64,000 nucleotides of DNA, from assembly GCF_009910325.1 (NCBI RefSeq), contig NZ_SUMG01000007.1:1-64000 (forward strand), read 5' to 3'. Under the pieces are notes generated by a model, which was not told where the DNA came from, made no database searches, and saw only the letters and a list, made by a program, of their open reading frames with translations. Below, piece by piece: positions 18,300-26,612 of the stretch; the stretch's first letter is position 1; the number at the start of each line of letters is the position of its first letter. The translations under genes were made by a program, and so were the position numbers. This DNA comes from Isachenkonia alkalipeptolytica. Its GTDB lineage: Bacteria; Bacillota; Clostridia; Peptostreptococcales; T1SED10-28.

Positions 18300-19145
18300 C
18301 TATTGTTGATCTTCCAAGATATCAGTACCAAACCATTTTTCACTGATTTCTGAATAGGTTCCGTCAGCTTTGATGGTTTCTAAGGCTTCGTTTATGGCTT
18401 CCTGTAGATCATCGTCATCCTGACGAAGGGCAATGGCAATATCTTCCACGTACAGAGGATCTCCGATGGGCTTTAAGGGCATGTCATATTCATCGATGGC
18501 ATTAAGACCGACCAATACCCCGGTAATCATCCCGTCGGCTCTTCCTTGATCCACGGCCCGCATATTGTCTACATCGCTTTCAAACTGTAGGATATCCCCT
18601 ACATTGTCCACTTCTTCCGTTAAGTAATTGTGAAAGGTGGTTCCTGTTACAACGCCTACATCGGGATTGTCATAATCCGCTAAGTCTTCCTCCGTGGCAT
18701 CTTCCAGTCCAAAGAACTGGGCACCGTCATAGTAATAGGGATCGGAGAAATTCACCTGTTCCAAACGATCCTCGGTGATCGCCATGGATCCGATGATACT
18801 GTCAAATCGTCCGTTGTTCAATCCGGTAATCAGTCCGTCCCAAGTCAAGGTTACGCCAACAGCCTCTACGCCCAATTCTTCGGCGATGGCTCCGGCAATA
18901 TCAATATCAAACCCTACAAGTTCTCCTGTGTCGTCGATAAAGTTAAAGGGGGGATAGGCTCCCGTCATGGCAAAAGTGAATTCTCCCCGTTCCTGTATCG
19001 CCTCTAAGGTGCTTCCCTCCAGAACCTCTTCTGCTTCATCTCCTGATAGTTCCTCTCCTTCAACCACGTCTCCTTCTTCTTCACCGCATCCGATAAAAAA
19101 CAGGGCGGATAAAATCATAATAAGTACCATTATTTTCTTTAACAT
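18300..19145 (-). CDS. Amino-acid ABC transporter substrate-binding lipoprotein
   Basis: 281 residues. A signal sequence ends in lipobox FIGC (Cys20), followed by an acidic linker and an SBP_bac_3 domain. AYPPFNFIDDTGELVGFDID is the typical ligand-site start, with WDGLITGLNNGRFD downstream. The arginine that usually grips the ligand carboxylate is not obvious, so the ligand cannot be assigned. It is the first gene of the three-gene operon; AGGAGG precedes ATG. Confidence 0.92.
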   Translation of the reverse strand: MLKKIMVLIMILSALFFIGCGEEEGDVVEGEELSGDEAEEVLEGSTLEAIQERGEFTFAMTGAYPPFNFIDDTGELVGFDIDIAGAIAEELGVEAVGVTLTWDGLITGLNNGRFDSIIGSMAITEDRLEQVNFSDPYYYDGAQFFGLEDATEEDLADYDNPDVGVVTGTTFHNYLTEEVDNVGDILQFESDVDNMRAVDQGRADGMITGVLVGLNAIDEYDMPLKPIGDPLYVEDIAIALRQDDDDLQEAINEALETIKADGTYSEISEKWFGTDILEDQQ

Positions 19146-19170
19146 TATAAAACCTCCTAGTTTTGTTTTT

Positions 19171-19206
19171 GAAAACTGATTTGAAAACTGATTTGAAAAC
19201 TGATTT
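19171..19206. repeat. Three copies of a 12-bp unit
   Basis: GAAAACTGATTT is repeated three times exactly, 26 bases before the binding-protein start. The remainder of the gap to 19640 shows no gene, only T-rich sequence. Confidence 0.85.
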
Positions 19207-19646
19207 AAAAACCGTCGTAGCGGGTAGCGATCCCACTTTGCTACTTTTCGTTTGTGGCGGTTCTTTTTGCTACAGTTTTCTTGTGCGCTGTTATCTGCCG
19301 CGTTGCTTACTGCGTATTTCTAAGATTTTATTATATAAACACTTTACCCCGCTGCAGTATTTTCAGAAACAGATGCTATATATCATACCCTAAGTCGGAA
19401 GTTTTGGCAAGGGCTTATTTTTATATCCTGTTTCAAAATCCACTGTTTTTTGTATTCATTTTAATTATGTAAGTTTTACCTCCGAGCCCCTCACCACTCC
19501 CAAAATCATTATTTAACAAGGTTTTGCAGAGCACTTTCCCTTTGTCGGATCCTGATTATTCCTCTAGGTTTTTTAAATCAATTTATTAAAATCTTTGTTT
19601 TTCAGCCTGTTAAAAAAAACCATAACATTTTCAGCCGCTATCATTT

Positions 19647-19677
19647 GTGTACCAGGGGGTCGGACCCTGTGGTACAC
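19647..19677. repeat. REP palindrome, copy 4
   Basis: Centre-G copy identical in its core to copy 2, seven bases beyond the stop of the HAD-GNAT-GNAT gene. The flanking T run in the gene's direction makes it a likely terminator. Confidence 0.9.
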
Positions 19678-19684
19678 TTTTTTT

Positions 19685-21256
19685 CTAATCTAAAGTTCTA
19701 TAAAACACGATTTCTTCGTCTTTGACCCTGAAACCTGCTTTTTGATACAACCTCAGGGCTTTTTCGTTTTCTCCCGCCACTAATAAAGATACCTTTTCAT
19801 AACCCCTTGCTGCTAATTGCTGCTCTACCTCTTGCAACATCCATAGGCCCATGCCTTTTCCTCTGTATTTAGGCCGAATGCCGATATCAAAGAAGTAAGC
19901 GGTTTTTGTGTTGCTCTTTAATTGTACCGCAAGCCCTCCGGCCACTTCCCCCTCGCCCTTTTCTGTGTCTAAAAACCACATGCCTATCGAGGGATCTTTC
20001 AGGACCTCCTCCAGGGCCCCAGCCCCGGAGAGGTCATTAAAGCACTCCTGGGAAAGCACTTGATAGGCCTTCTCTCTTTCAGGGGTTGCTTTGGTCACCT
20101 CTACCATTTTCTCCACCCCTTGAGGCTTCCCGGCAATTTGCTCGCTGTTTTGCAACTGCTTTTCCATCTCCCAGGAATAAAGCCCCACTGAGAAACCCTG
20201 CTTCTCCAAAAATTTCACCCCGCCGGGTATCCGGTTTTTCCCGTAGGCCTCCAGCTTTTCGATGTTCTTTCCCCGGGCCCGGCGAATGCCTTCTTTGTAG
20301 AGTTTCGTGCCAAAGCCCCGGCGGCGCACCTTCGGATGGATGGCCACATTAAGATTCATCGCCCGGGAATCCTGGGTGTTGATCATCCCGGTAAAAACCC
20401 CTACCAAATCCCCTAAGTAATAACCCACCAAGATGATGTGTTCTCCATCTTCCAGAACTTTTCGGTACCAGCGGGAGTCTACCCCATAGCCCAAGTCATC
20501 CGCATCGTTCAGTATTTTTATGAGCTCTTGAAATGCCTCTTCATCCTCCAGGGTGATCCCTCGAAGGGTAAACTCTCCACGGCTTTCCTTTACGCCGGCG
20601 GGGGATTTACCAGGGTCCTCTTGATGCTGTATTCTAAGAGGCTGGAAACTTTCAATGTAAAAATCTTCATAGGTCTTTAGGGCTTCATTATTATATCCTG
20701 CAAAGCTGATCCGATTCTCCTTCGCCGCCTCATAGTCATTTGTTGAGTCTCCGATCAATAGCGTGGTTTTCTTATCATATTGATAGCTGGTCAAAATTCC
20801 ATCAATTATTTCTTCCTTTACCCTGGGAGAGCCTTCAATGGTTTTAAAATAGGGGGTAAGCTTTAGTCGATTGCAAATATACTGCAGCTCCTTTTCATCG
20901 GCACCGGAAGCGATGTGTAAATGATAATTCCCGTGATGCTTTTTGATAAAGTTTACCGCATCCTCAATTAAGTATGCTTCGTTGTCCAGTTCCGTCCGCA
21001 TTTGCTTTGAGAACCGCTCGGCATATTCCACTACGCTTTCTTCAGTGATCTCCTCTCCCAGGAGCTCCTCAAAGAAATAACGGATTTTCATATAGCGGCT
21101 CATCCCCCCATTCTCATGATGAAAGGCCACAAGCTTTTCCACTTTATCCTTCGGGTACTCACTAAACACCCGCCGAAGACCGTTCCCCTTGATATCCATG
21201 GAATTTAATATCACGCCGTCAAAATCGAAAATGATGGTGTCGAATTTTTCTAGCAT
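19685..21256 (-). CDS. HAD phosphatase fused to two GNAT acetyltransferase domains
   Basis: 523 residues. Residues 1-210 are a HAD-like phosphatase (nucleophile motif FDFDGVILNS with Asp10 and Asp12; GDSTNDYEAA near 170). Residues about 230-375 are a GNAT domain with acetyl-CoA loop HPKVRRRGFGTKL. Residues about 390-523 are a second GNAT domain with RPKYRGKGMGLWML. The two GNAT loops are both intact. I know HAD and GNAT families singly; this triple fusion is unusual. The reading frame is continuous, so it is not an accidental join. The substrate is unknown. AGGAGG precedes ATG. REP copies lie at both ends. Confidence 0.85.
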   Translation of the reverse strand: MLEKFDTIIFDFDGVILNSMDIKGNGLRRVFSEYPKDKVEKLVAFHHENGGMSRYMKIRYFFEELLGEEITEESVVEYAERFSKQMRTELDNEAYLIEDAVNFIKKHHGNYHLHIASGADEKELQYICNRLKLTPYFKTIEGSPRVKEEIIDGILTSYQYDKKTTLLIGDSTNDYEAAKENRISFAGYNNEALKTYEDFYIESFQPLRIQHQEDPGKSPAGVKESRGEFTLRGITLEDEEAFQELIKILNDADDLGYGVDSRWYRKVLEDGEHIILVGYYLGDLVGVFTGMINTQDSRAMNLNVAIHPKVRRRGFGTKLYKEGIRRARGKNIEKLEAYGKNRIPGGVKFLEKQGFSVGLYSWEMEKQLQNSEQIAGKPQGVEKMVEVTKATPEREKAYQVLSQECFNDLSGAGALEEVLKDPSIGMWFLDTEKGEGEVAGGLAVQLKSNTKTAYFFDIGIRPKYRGKGMGLWMLQEVEQQLAARGYEKVSLLVAGENEKALRLYQKAGFRVKDEEIVFYRTLD

Positions 21257-21274
21257 TTTTAGTCCTCCTCATTT

Positions 21275-21305
21275 TTGTACCAGGGGGTCGGACCCTCTGG
21301 TACAC
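21275..21305. repeat. REP palindrome, copy 5
   Basis: Centre-G copy with right arm GACCCTCTGG, located in the short gap between the RAYT 3' end and the start of the HAD-GNAT-GNAT gene. It flanks the transposase gene on its 3' side. Confidence 0.9.
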
Positions 21306-21333
21306 TTTTTCTTCTCTAGGGATTTTTATTTTT

Positions 21334-22140
21334 TCAAGCCCTTTGCACCGTACTTCGGTGTATGCCTGTTAACCGGGCAATTTGGCGAATGGGCAAGCCC
21401 TCTTTTTTGAGCCTCGCTAAATAGTTCTTTCTCTGTATTTTATCAGAGTCCTTGATCACAGTACAACTGGGAATTCCAAATAGCGAGCAAATCAACAGTC
21501 CCGCCTCTTCATCGGTGAAAGGCCGCTCATACTCTTCTTCAATGTCCATGGGCTCATCCTCTTTCGGAATCGCTTCCACGTCCCGGTGAAACTCTTTAAA
21601 GCGTTCCAAGCCCAGCTGCCCCTCGATCGCAAATAAATCCAACATAAAGCCGGTTTCCGTTAGAAGTATCCCGTGATGAATCGGGGCCTTTCGATCCTCT
21701 GTGTACAGATATTCCCGGTAGCTGCTCCAGCGGTAGTCTTTACAGTGTACTTTGATTTTAGCCTTCACCGGATTTTGGTGGATGTAGCGAAGAACCGTCA
21801 GGAGATACCGTGCGTCATCAATGGGCTGGCTTCGATACCGTCCCTGAAAAAGGTGGCCTACCCGGTCGTATCGCCGGTTATACCAGTACACATAACTGGA
21901 ACCGATACGCTTCATAACTACGCTTAACGGTTCGTCTTTCTCCTCGATCAGGATATGTACATGGTTATTCATAATACAGTAGGCATGGACCGCAAACCCG
22001 CTTTTCTCTTTTGCCTCTTGTAACACCTCTAAAAACCTTCGATAATCCAATTCATCGTGAAATATTACCTGTTTGTTGATACCCCTTAGGATGACGTGGT
22101 ACATTCCTGTACTGCTTTTCCTCCTTAGACTTCTTGGCAT
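21334..22140 (-). CDS. REP-associated tyrosine transposase (RAYT, Y1/HUH family)
   Basis: 268 residues. The Y1 transposase domain fills residues about 10-130, with HUH motif NNHVHILIE (His60, His62) and candidate catalytic Tyr119 in LRYIHQNPVKA; GHLFQGRYRS near 95 is also typical. A C-terminal helix-turn-helix (IRQIARLTGIHRSTVQ) completes the protein. RAYTs nick single-stranded REP hairpins and are thought to spread them. The gene sits between REP copies 5 and 6, the classic arrangement, and no other mobility gene is present. The frame is intact, so the enzyme may be active. Confidence 0.92.
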   Translation of the reverse strand: MPRSLRRKSSTGMYHVILRGINKQVIFHDELDYRRFLEVLQEAKEKSGFAVHAYCIMNNHVHILIEEKDEPLSVVMKRIGSSYVYWYNRRYDRVGHLFQGRYRSQPIDDARYLLTVLRYIHQNPVKAKIKVHCKDYRWSSYREYLYTEDRKAPIHHGILLTETGFMLDLFAIEGQLGLERFKEFHRDVEAIPKEDEPMDIEEEYERPFTDEEAGLLICSLFGIPSCTVIKDSDKIQRKNYLARLKKEGLPIRQIARLTGIHRSTVQRA

Positions 22141-22234
22141 ATTCCTCCTCCTTTCATTTTTAAACCGCTTCTTGGGATAACGGAAAAAACGTTGAAAAGA
22201 TTATGTAAAAACACCGGGGTTGAATGATAAAAAA

Positions 22235-22265
22235 GTGTACCAGGGGGTCCGACCCCCTGGTGCAC
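22235..22265. repeat. REP palindrome, copy 6
   Basis: Nearly perfect copy (centre C, one G-T wobble near the end), 53 bases past the chemoreceptor stop and 95 bases upstream of the RAYT start. Confidence 0.92.
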
Positions 22266-22317
22266 TTTTTGCTTTTAGGAGTCTTTCCCTGATACACTTA
22301 ATTTTACCATGGTTTAA

Positions 22318-24555
22318 TTATATTTGGAAACGTTTTCCGCTTTTTAATAAACTTTGAGAGAGCCGGGTTAAATCCTCGGCGGTGGAGGCGATTTCCTGGG
22401 AGGAGGCGGTTAACTCTTCTGAGGAAGCCGCCACTTCCTCGGTAGCCTCGGCGTTGTCTCCCGCAACCTTTGCGACTTTCTCAACCCGCCGGTTCATTTC
22501 CTCCTTGGCATCGTCCATTACCCTTAGCTCTTGATTGACGCTGTCCATATAGGGCGGGATCGCCTGAATGCCTTCAATGATTTCTTTGAAGGTGCTCCGG
22601 GTGTTTTCCACCCGGCGGCCCTGCTCCTCGATGGAATCCTCCACCTTCGAGGAGGTGTTCTCCACCGCTTGGGTCTCCCGGTGGATCTCCTCCGTCAACC
22701 TTTGGATTTTCTCCGTGGACTGCCCCGAAGCCTCCGCAAGCTTTCGAACTTCCTCCGCCACTACGGCAAACCCGCGACCGGATTCTCCCGCCCGGGCCGC
22801 TTCAATAGCGGCGTTTAATGCCAGAAGATTCGTCTGATCAGAGATTCCCTGAATCATCTCAGAAATCCCCCGGATCTCCTCTACGGAGGCATTCAGGCTC
22901 CCGATTTTTTCCTTCACTTCCCCAAAGGCGGTCTTTACCGAAGTCAGCGAGGCTACGAGATGGTCCACCTCTTCCCTGCCGGCACCGGCTTTTCCCTCGG
23001 CTCCGTCGGTCTTGGCCTGCACTAAAGCGATGGCTTTTTCCACCCCTTCGGTGATCTTCTTAAAAGAGGCCAGGGTAGCTTCCATCTCTCCGGTGTCACT
23101 TCGCTGAGCATCCGCCCCTTCCGCCACTTGATTCATCGAGGAGGCAAGTTCCTCCGAGGAGGCGGACATTTGCTGAGAGGTCGCCGCTAAGGACTCGGAG
23201 CCTTCTCCAAGACGCCGGGCTCCCGAGAGCATTTCCTCAATCGTCTCTTTGATCGCTTTTTGCATGGCTTCTATGGACCGGGCAATCCCCCCGAACTCAT
23301 CTCGCTTATTTAGGAATTTTTCCGGCACATGGTGATTAAAGTTTCCCTTTGCCAGCTGATCCAAATGATCCTTCGATCGTTTCACACTGTCAATCACATA
23401 GCGGGAGGTCATCACCAAAAGGCCTGCAATGATAAGAAACGCCACTATACCCACCAGGGCAATGTTCGTTACGTTATCCCTGATCCCGTGATTTACCCGT
23501 TCCATGGAAAGGGCAAGATTTAAGTAGCCTCCCATGCCCTCCACTTCATCCATTGGTAGAAAAATTTCATATCCCGGAGTGTCCTCTTCCCCATAGGTTA
23601 TTTCCTGGGAATACACTCCCCGGGAGTTTAGCGCATCCGCCGGGACCGCTGTGGCAAGTTCTTCAGATCCCGCCGATGCTTCTGGCGCAACCTCGGCCTC
23701 CCCGTTGTCCGGACCGCCGTTGTCACCGTTATCACCGTCGTCACCTGCTCCGTCCTCCGAGCCCGCGACTTCTTCCTCAGCCTCTCCATTAGTATCCTCC
23801 GAGGCTATGTCCTCTCCGCTTCCTTGCTCATCAATCCCATCGGTATGGGCAAGAACAGCTCCCTCTTCATCAATGTAGGAAGCGTATAAAATATTCTCTT
23901 CTCTGCTTAAGCGCTCTAGGGTGCTCTCGATGGAAAAGCGCTCCGACAGCTCATATACCTGGTTCGCCGTGAGGCCGATCTGCACCGCTCCGCCGGCAGG
24001 AATGCTTATGTAACCAAATTTGTAATAATCGTCATCGGTAATTCCCTGACGCATTTCTTCCATTAACTCTCCACTGGGTTCCTCTTGCACCAAAAAGGAT
24101 CCATGCTCCGGGGGCGCCTGTATTCCCAAGTTCTCTTCCACATGGGTGGTGTAAATCACTTCCCCGTCCTCGGAGATAATGTTGATCACCTCGATATCCA
24201 GCGCCTGGGCTAAATCCGAAAGATGTTCGTTGGATATCTCTTCAACATCCATTAAGGCAAGTCTTGCAGAGATTCGGATATGGTCTTCCAACATATCGTT
24301 AACCGTATCCATGGAATCCTCGGCCATGGCGATCTGGTGCTGGGCCTGGGTTCCTAAATCCAGTGCGTTTTCCCGGGTTTCTTCGATGAAGCTGTCCCGA
24401 ATCACATAGGATGATGTTACGGTAATTCCTACGATGGCCAACAACACTAAAATCAGGGGAAGCACGGTTATTCGAAACCGAATGGAAACGCCCCCTTTCA
24501 GTCTACTTTTTGTTGCTTTTGAGTCCTTGCTTTTTTCCGGTGATTGTCTGTTCAT
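22318..24555 (-). CDS. Methyl-accepting chemotaxis protein with acidic insert in the sensor
   Basis: 745 residues: a charged cytoplasmic N-terminus of about 28 residues, TM1, an extracellular cache-like sensor to about residue 365, TM2 ([15 protein letters not shown]), HAMP, then the signalling coil with hairpin tip [17 protein letters not shown]. The sensor contains a low-complexity acidic stretch (DNA about 23650-23830) rich in Asp, Glu, Gly and Asn that looks like an expanded linker. It should signal through CheA/CheW to the flagella encoded at 52-60 kb. The ligand is unknown. AGGAGG precedes ATG. REP copies 6 and 7 flank the gene. Confidence 0.92.
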   Translation of the reverse strand: MNRQSPEKSKDSKATKSRLKGGVSIRFRITVLPLILVLLAIVGITVTSSYVIRDSFIEETRENALDLGTQAQHQIAMAEDSMDTVNDMLEDHIRISARLALMDVEEISNEHLSDLAQALDIEVINIISEDGEVIYTTHVEENLGIQAPPEHGSFLVQEEPSGELMEEMRQGITDDDYYKFGYISIPAGGAVQIGLTANQVYELSERFSIESTLERLSREENILYASYIDEEGAVLAHTDGIDEQGSGEDIASEDTNGEAEEEVAGSEDGAGDDGDNGDNGGPDNGEAEVAPEASAGSEELATAVPADALNSRGVYSQEITYGEEDTPGYEIFLPMDEVEGMGGYLNLALSMERVNHGIRDNVTNIALVGIVAFLIIAGLLVMTSRYVIDSVKRSKDHLDQLAKGNFNHHVPEKFLNKRDEFGGIARSIEAMQKAIKETIEEMLSGARRLGEGSESLAATSQQMSASSEELASSMNQVAEGADAQRSDTGEMEATLASFKKITEGVEKAIALVQAKTDGAEGKAGAGREEVDHLVASLTSVKTAFGEVKEKIGSLNASVEEIRGISEMIQGISDQTNLLALNAAIEAARAGESGRGFAVVAEEVRKLAEASGQSTEKIQRLTEEIHRETQAVENTSSKVEDSIEEQGRRVENTRSTFKEIIEGIQAIPPYMDSVNQELRVMDDAKEEMNRRVEKVAKVAGDNAEATEEVAASSEELTASSQEIASTAEDLTRLSQSLLKSGKRFQI

Positions 24556-24708
24556 CTTGTCCTCCTTGACTTTGTCTTTTTAATGTCAAATTACTCACAA
24601 GTCCCAGTATACCATATACTGTAGGAGGTACAAGTCTTTTCCTTTTAGTCGATATATTTGAAATCTTACCCTATATTTAGGCAATTCGAAGGATTCTTTA
24701 TTGAAAAA

Positions 24709-24739
24709 GTGTACCAGGGGGTCCGACCCCCTGGTACAC
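24709..24739. repeat. REP palindrome, copy 7 (perfect)
   Basis: Perfect 15-bp arms around one central C, with five A before and seven T after. It is nine bases past the nitroreductase stop and is the best model of the family consensus. Confidence 0.95.
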
Positions 24740-24747
24740 TTTTTTTC

Positions 24748-25383
24748 CTACTCGATTATATCCAAAACTTCCTCTAAGGGCTTTCTTTTCGGTGACCACA
24801 GCTCTTTTTCCTCGGGAACTCCCAGGGGTGTCATCGCCGCTAAATAATACCCTTCCTTTTGAAAGCCTACAACTTCCTGAATTTCCTCGGCCGCAAAGTT
24901 GGGCCCCGTCATCCAACAGGTACCGTAACCCAGATTCGCTGCGGCCAGCAACAGATTTTCCATGGCCGCCGCCACGTTCTGTATGCCGGGATTATGCTTT
25001 TCCAATTCCCGAATCTCTTCCTCCGATGCACCTTTTGCCCGAAGAAGATCCGCACCTGTCGTAGGGTACGGCCCGGCAAACACCAACACCGTCACCGGCG
25101 CCTTTGTGAAAAATGAATAAAAGGGCAGATACTTTAAAAATTCCTTGGATTTCTCCTCCGGCAGTCCGGCGACCAATTCCTTTCCTTTCTTTTCAATAGC
25201 CCTGCTCATTTTCTCGATGACCTCCCGGTTCTTTACCACGACAAAATGCCAGTTCTGTCGGTTTTTTCCGGAGGGGGCGTAGGTTGCGGCGTTAATGATC
25301 TCTTTAATGTCTTCATTGGGTACCGGTGCCTCCTTGAATTTTCGTACACTGTGTCTTTTGTAGATAAAATCTAAGGGTTCCAT
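24748..25383 (-). CDS. Nitroreductase family FMN oxidoreductase
   Basis: 211 residues of the nitroreductase fold. YKRHSVRKFKEAPVP supplies the FMN phosphate-binding Arg-His-Ser-Arg. APSGKNRQNWHFVVV and the C-terminal GYGTCWMTG are further family motifs. It likely reduces a quinone, flavin or nitro compound with NAD(P)H; the substrate is unknown. ATG 25383 is chosen because AAAGGAGG lies just upstream; a longer in-frame extension has no ribosome site. It is monocistronic and ends at REP copy 7. Confidence 0.85.
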   Translation of the reverse strand: MEPLDFIYKRHSVRKFKEAPVPNEDIKEIINAATYAPSGKNRQNWHFVVVKNREVIEKMSRAIEKKGKELVAGLPEEKSKEFLKYLPFYSFFTKAPVTVLVFAGPYPTTGADLLRAKGASEEEIRELEKHNPGIQNVAAAMENLLLAAANLGYGTCWMTGPNFAAEEIQEVVGFQKEGYYLAAMTPLGVPEEKELWSPKRKPLEEVLDIIE

Positions 25384-25561
25384 GTAAATCCTCCTTTGAA
25401 TAAAGTCTTTTAGTGGACCGGCAAGGTCCCGACTGCATATTTTTCCTTTCTTTTTCCGGCCTTTTTCCACTCAAGGAACCAGGGCTGAGCAAGGAAACAA
25501 TCGATGGCAATCATGGTTTTATAACGGTCTAGCTTTTCTATACCCGAAATTCCGCTACCGT

Positions 25562-25606
25562 AAAACAAAAACCACCCTTCTTTTGGAAAAGTGGTTTCTT
25601 TATAGC
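25562..25606 (-). terminator. Intrinsic terminator, minus strand
   Basis: AAACCAC (25569-25575) pairs with GTGGTTT (25591-25597). On the minus strand the stem runs into a T-rich tail. It would close the transcript of the small peptide gene at 25717-25782. Confidence 0.6.
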
Positions 25607-25716
25607 TTTCACCGAATGGTTATTTCTTTATTATGTGCCGCCGCTAGGATGTTTCCGTTCATTTCAATGGGCCTTACTTATAAATCATGTTTTAAAGCAA
25701 TACCGGCAATGCTAAA

Positions 25717-25782
25717 TTATATTGCTGAGGTTAGAAACACCACGGCGAAAAACATCACCCATGCTGCAGTCAATTTTCTCAT
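25717..25782 (-). CDS. Small hydrophobic membrane peptide, 21 residues
   Basis: ATG at 25782 is preceded by a strong AAGGAGGG site at ideal distance. The frame encodes 21 residues beginning MRKLTAAWVMFF, a positively charged start followed by one membrane-length hydrophobic helix, then TAA. A minus-strand terminator lies about 110 bases downstream. This is the anatomy of a single-helix small protein or a type I toxin. No homologue is recognised. A second, weaker frame beginning MNGNILAAAH follows before the terminator. Confidence 0.5.
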   Translation of the reverse strand: MRKLTAAWVMFFAVVFLTSAI

Positions 25783-26202
25783 ATGGCAGTCCCTCCTTAC
25801 AAAGTTCTTTTGAATACTAATCAATTTCTGTAATATTTCGGATTTTTAAGATCATTTAAATACTTGGATTTTTGACATTTTTGCATTTTGTATTACTGCG
25901 CTTTGCGTTTTGCGTACTACCCCTGTCTATCTGCGTTCTTGCCTATTACCGTATTTTCTATTGCAAGGTCTTCCTTCTCTTTGCTACGTATAGATATTGC
26001 CGTTGTTGTTTTTTTTGCTGTTGTTGTTGTCGCAGGCGCTGTCACTGCTGTTGCTTTCAAAGCCGTTTTCGCTGTCGTTGTTGTCAAAATATTTCATCGA
26101 TTGTTAAACTTTTATCTAATTACAAAAATAATTATACCGAAAATCCCGGCAATTGTCAATTGAACTTGTCCATCTTTCCCTAGGAACCCCTACCTAAAAG
26201 CA

Positions 26203-26232
26203 TAAAAAAAAGGGACTGCCTCTCTGTCCCTT
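26203..26232 (-). terminator. Intrinsic terminator, minus strand
   Basis: AAGGGAC (26210-26216) pairs with GTCCCTT (26226-26232) and is followed on the minus strand by eight T residues. It probably ends the transcript of the GGDEF-EAL gene after the tandem repeat block. Between here and 25783 lies T/C-rich, GTTGTTGTT-containing sequence without a credible gene. Confidence 0.75.
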
Positions 26233-26319
26233 CACGCTTATACTCCTACTCGCAATTTTCCAAAAGACCAGCTCCCGCCAGACTATACAGTTTTCAGCTT
26301 TCCTCCAGTGCTACAGTAC

Positions 26320-26612
26320 TAACCCCTCTCCAATAGGGATTAGCAAGCGAGATGACAAAACTCCGTGCCGCTGTCATCCTCTGTCATCTGCTCTTCCCGC
26401 CTTTTCATCCTCCACCCAGCGCCATAATCCTAATCCCTCTCCAATAGGGATTAGCAAGCGGGATGACAAAAACTCCGTCCCGCTGTCATCCTTTTCATCT
26501 GCTCTTCCCGCCTTTTCGCTCTCCGCCCAGCGCCATAATCCTAACCCCTCTCCAAAAGGGATTAGCAAGCGGGATGACAAAAACTCCGTCCCGCTGTCAT
26601 CCTCTGTTATCT
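26320..26612. repeat. 111-bp tandem repeat, two full copies and one partial
   Basis: Units start at 26320, 26431 and 26542; the last is cut at about 26612. Each contains two hairpins: TAATCCCT/AGGGATTA and GATGACAAAAACTCCGTC...TGTCATC. The second hairpin reappears as an inverted pair at 63659-63731, so it is a dispersed element amplified here. The last copy abuts the stop codon of the GGDEF-EAL gene. Confidence 0.9.

Noticed and set aside
26374-26580. Minus-strand 68-codon frame with a 37-residue repeat
   Set aside because: The 111-bp repeat is divisible by three, so an open repeat frame arises by chance; hairpin-rich, no start signal.
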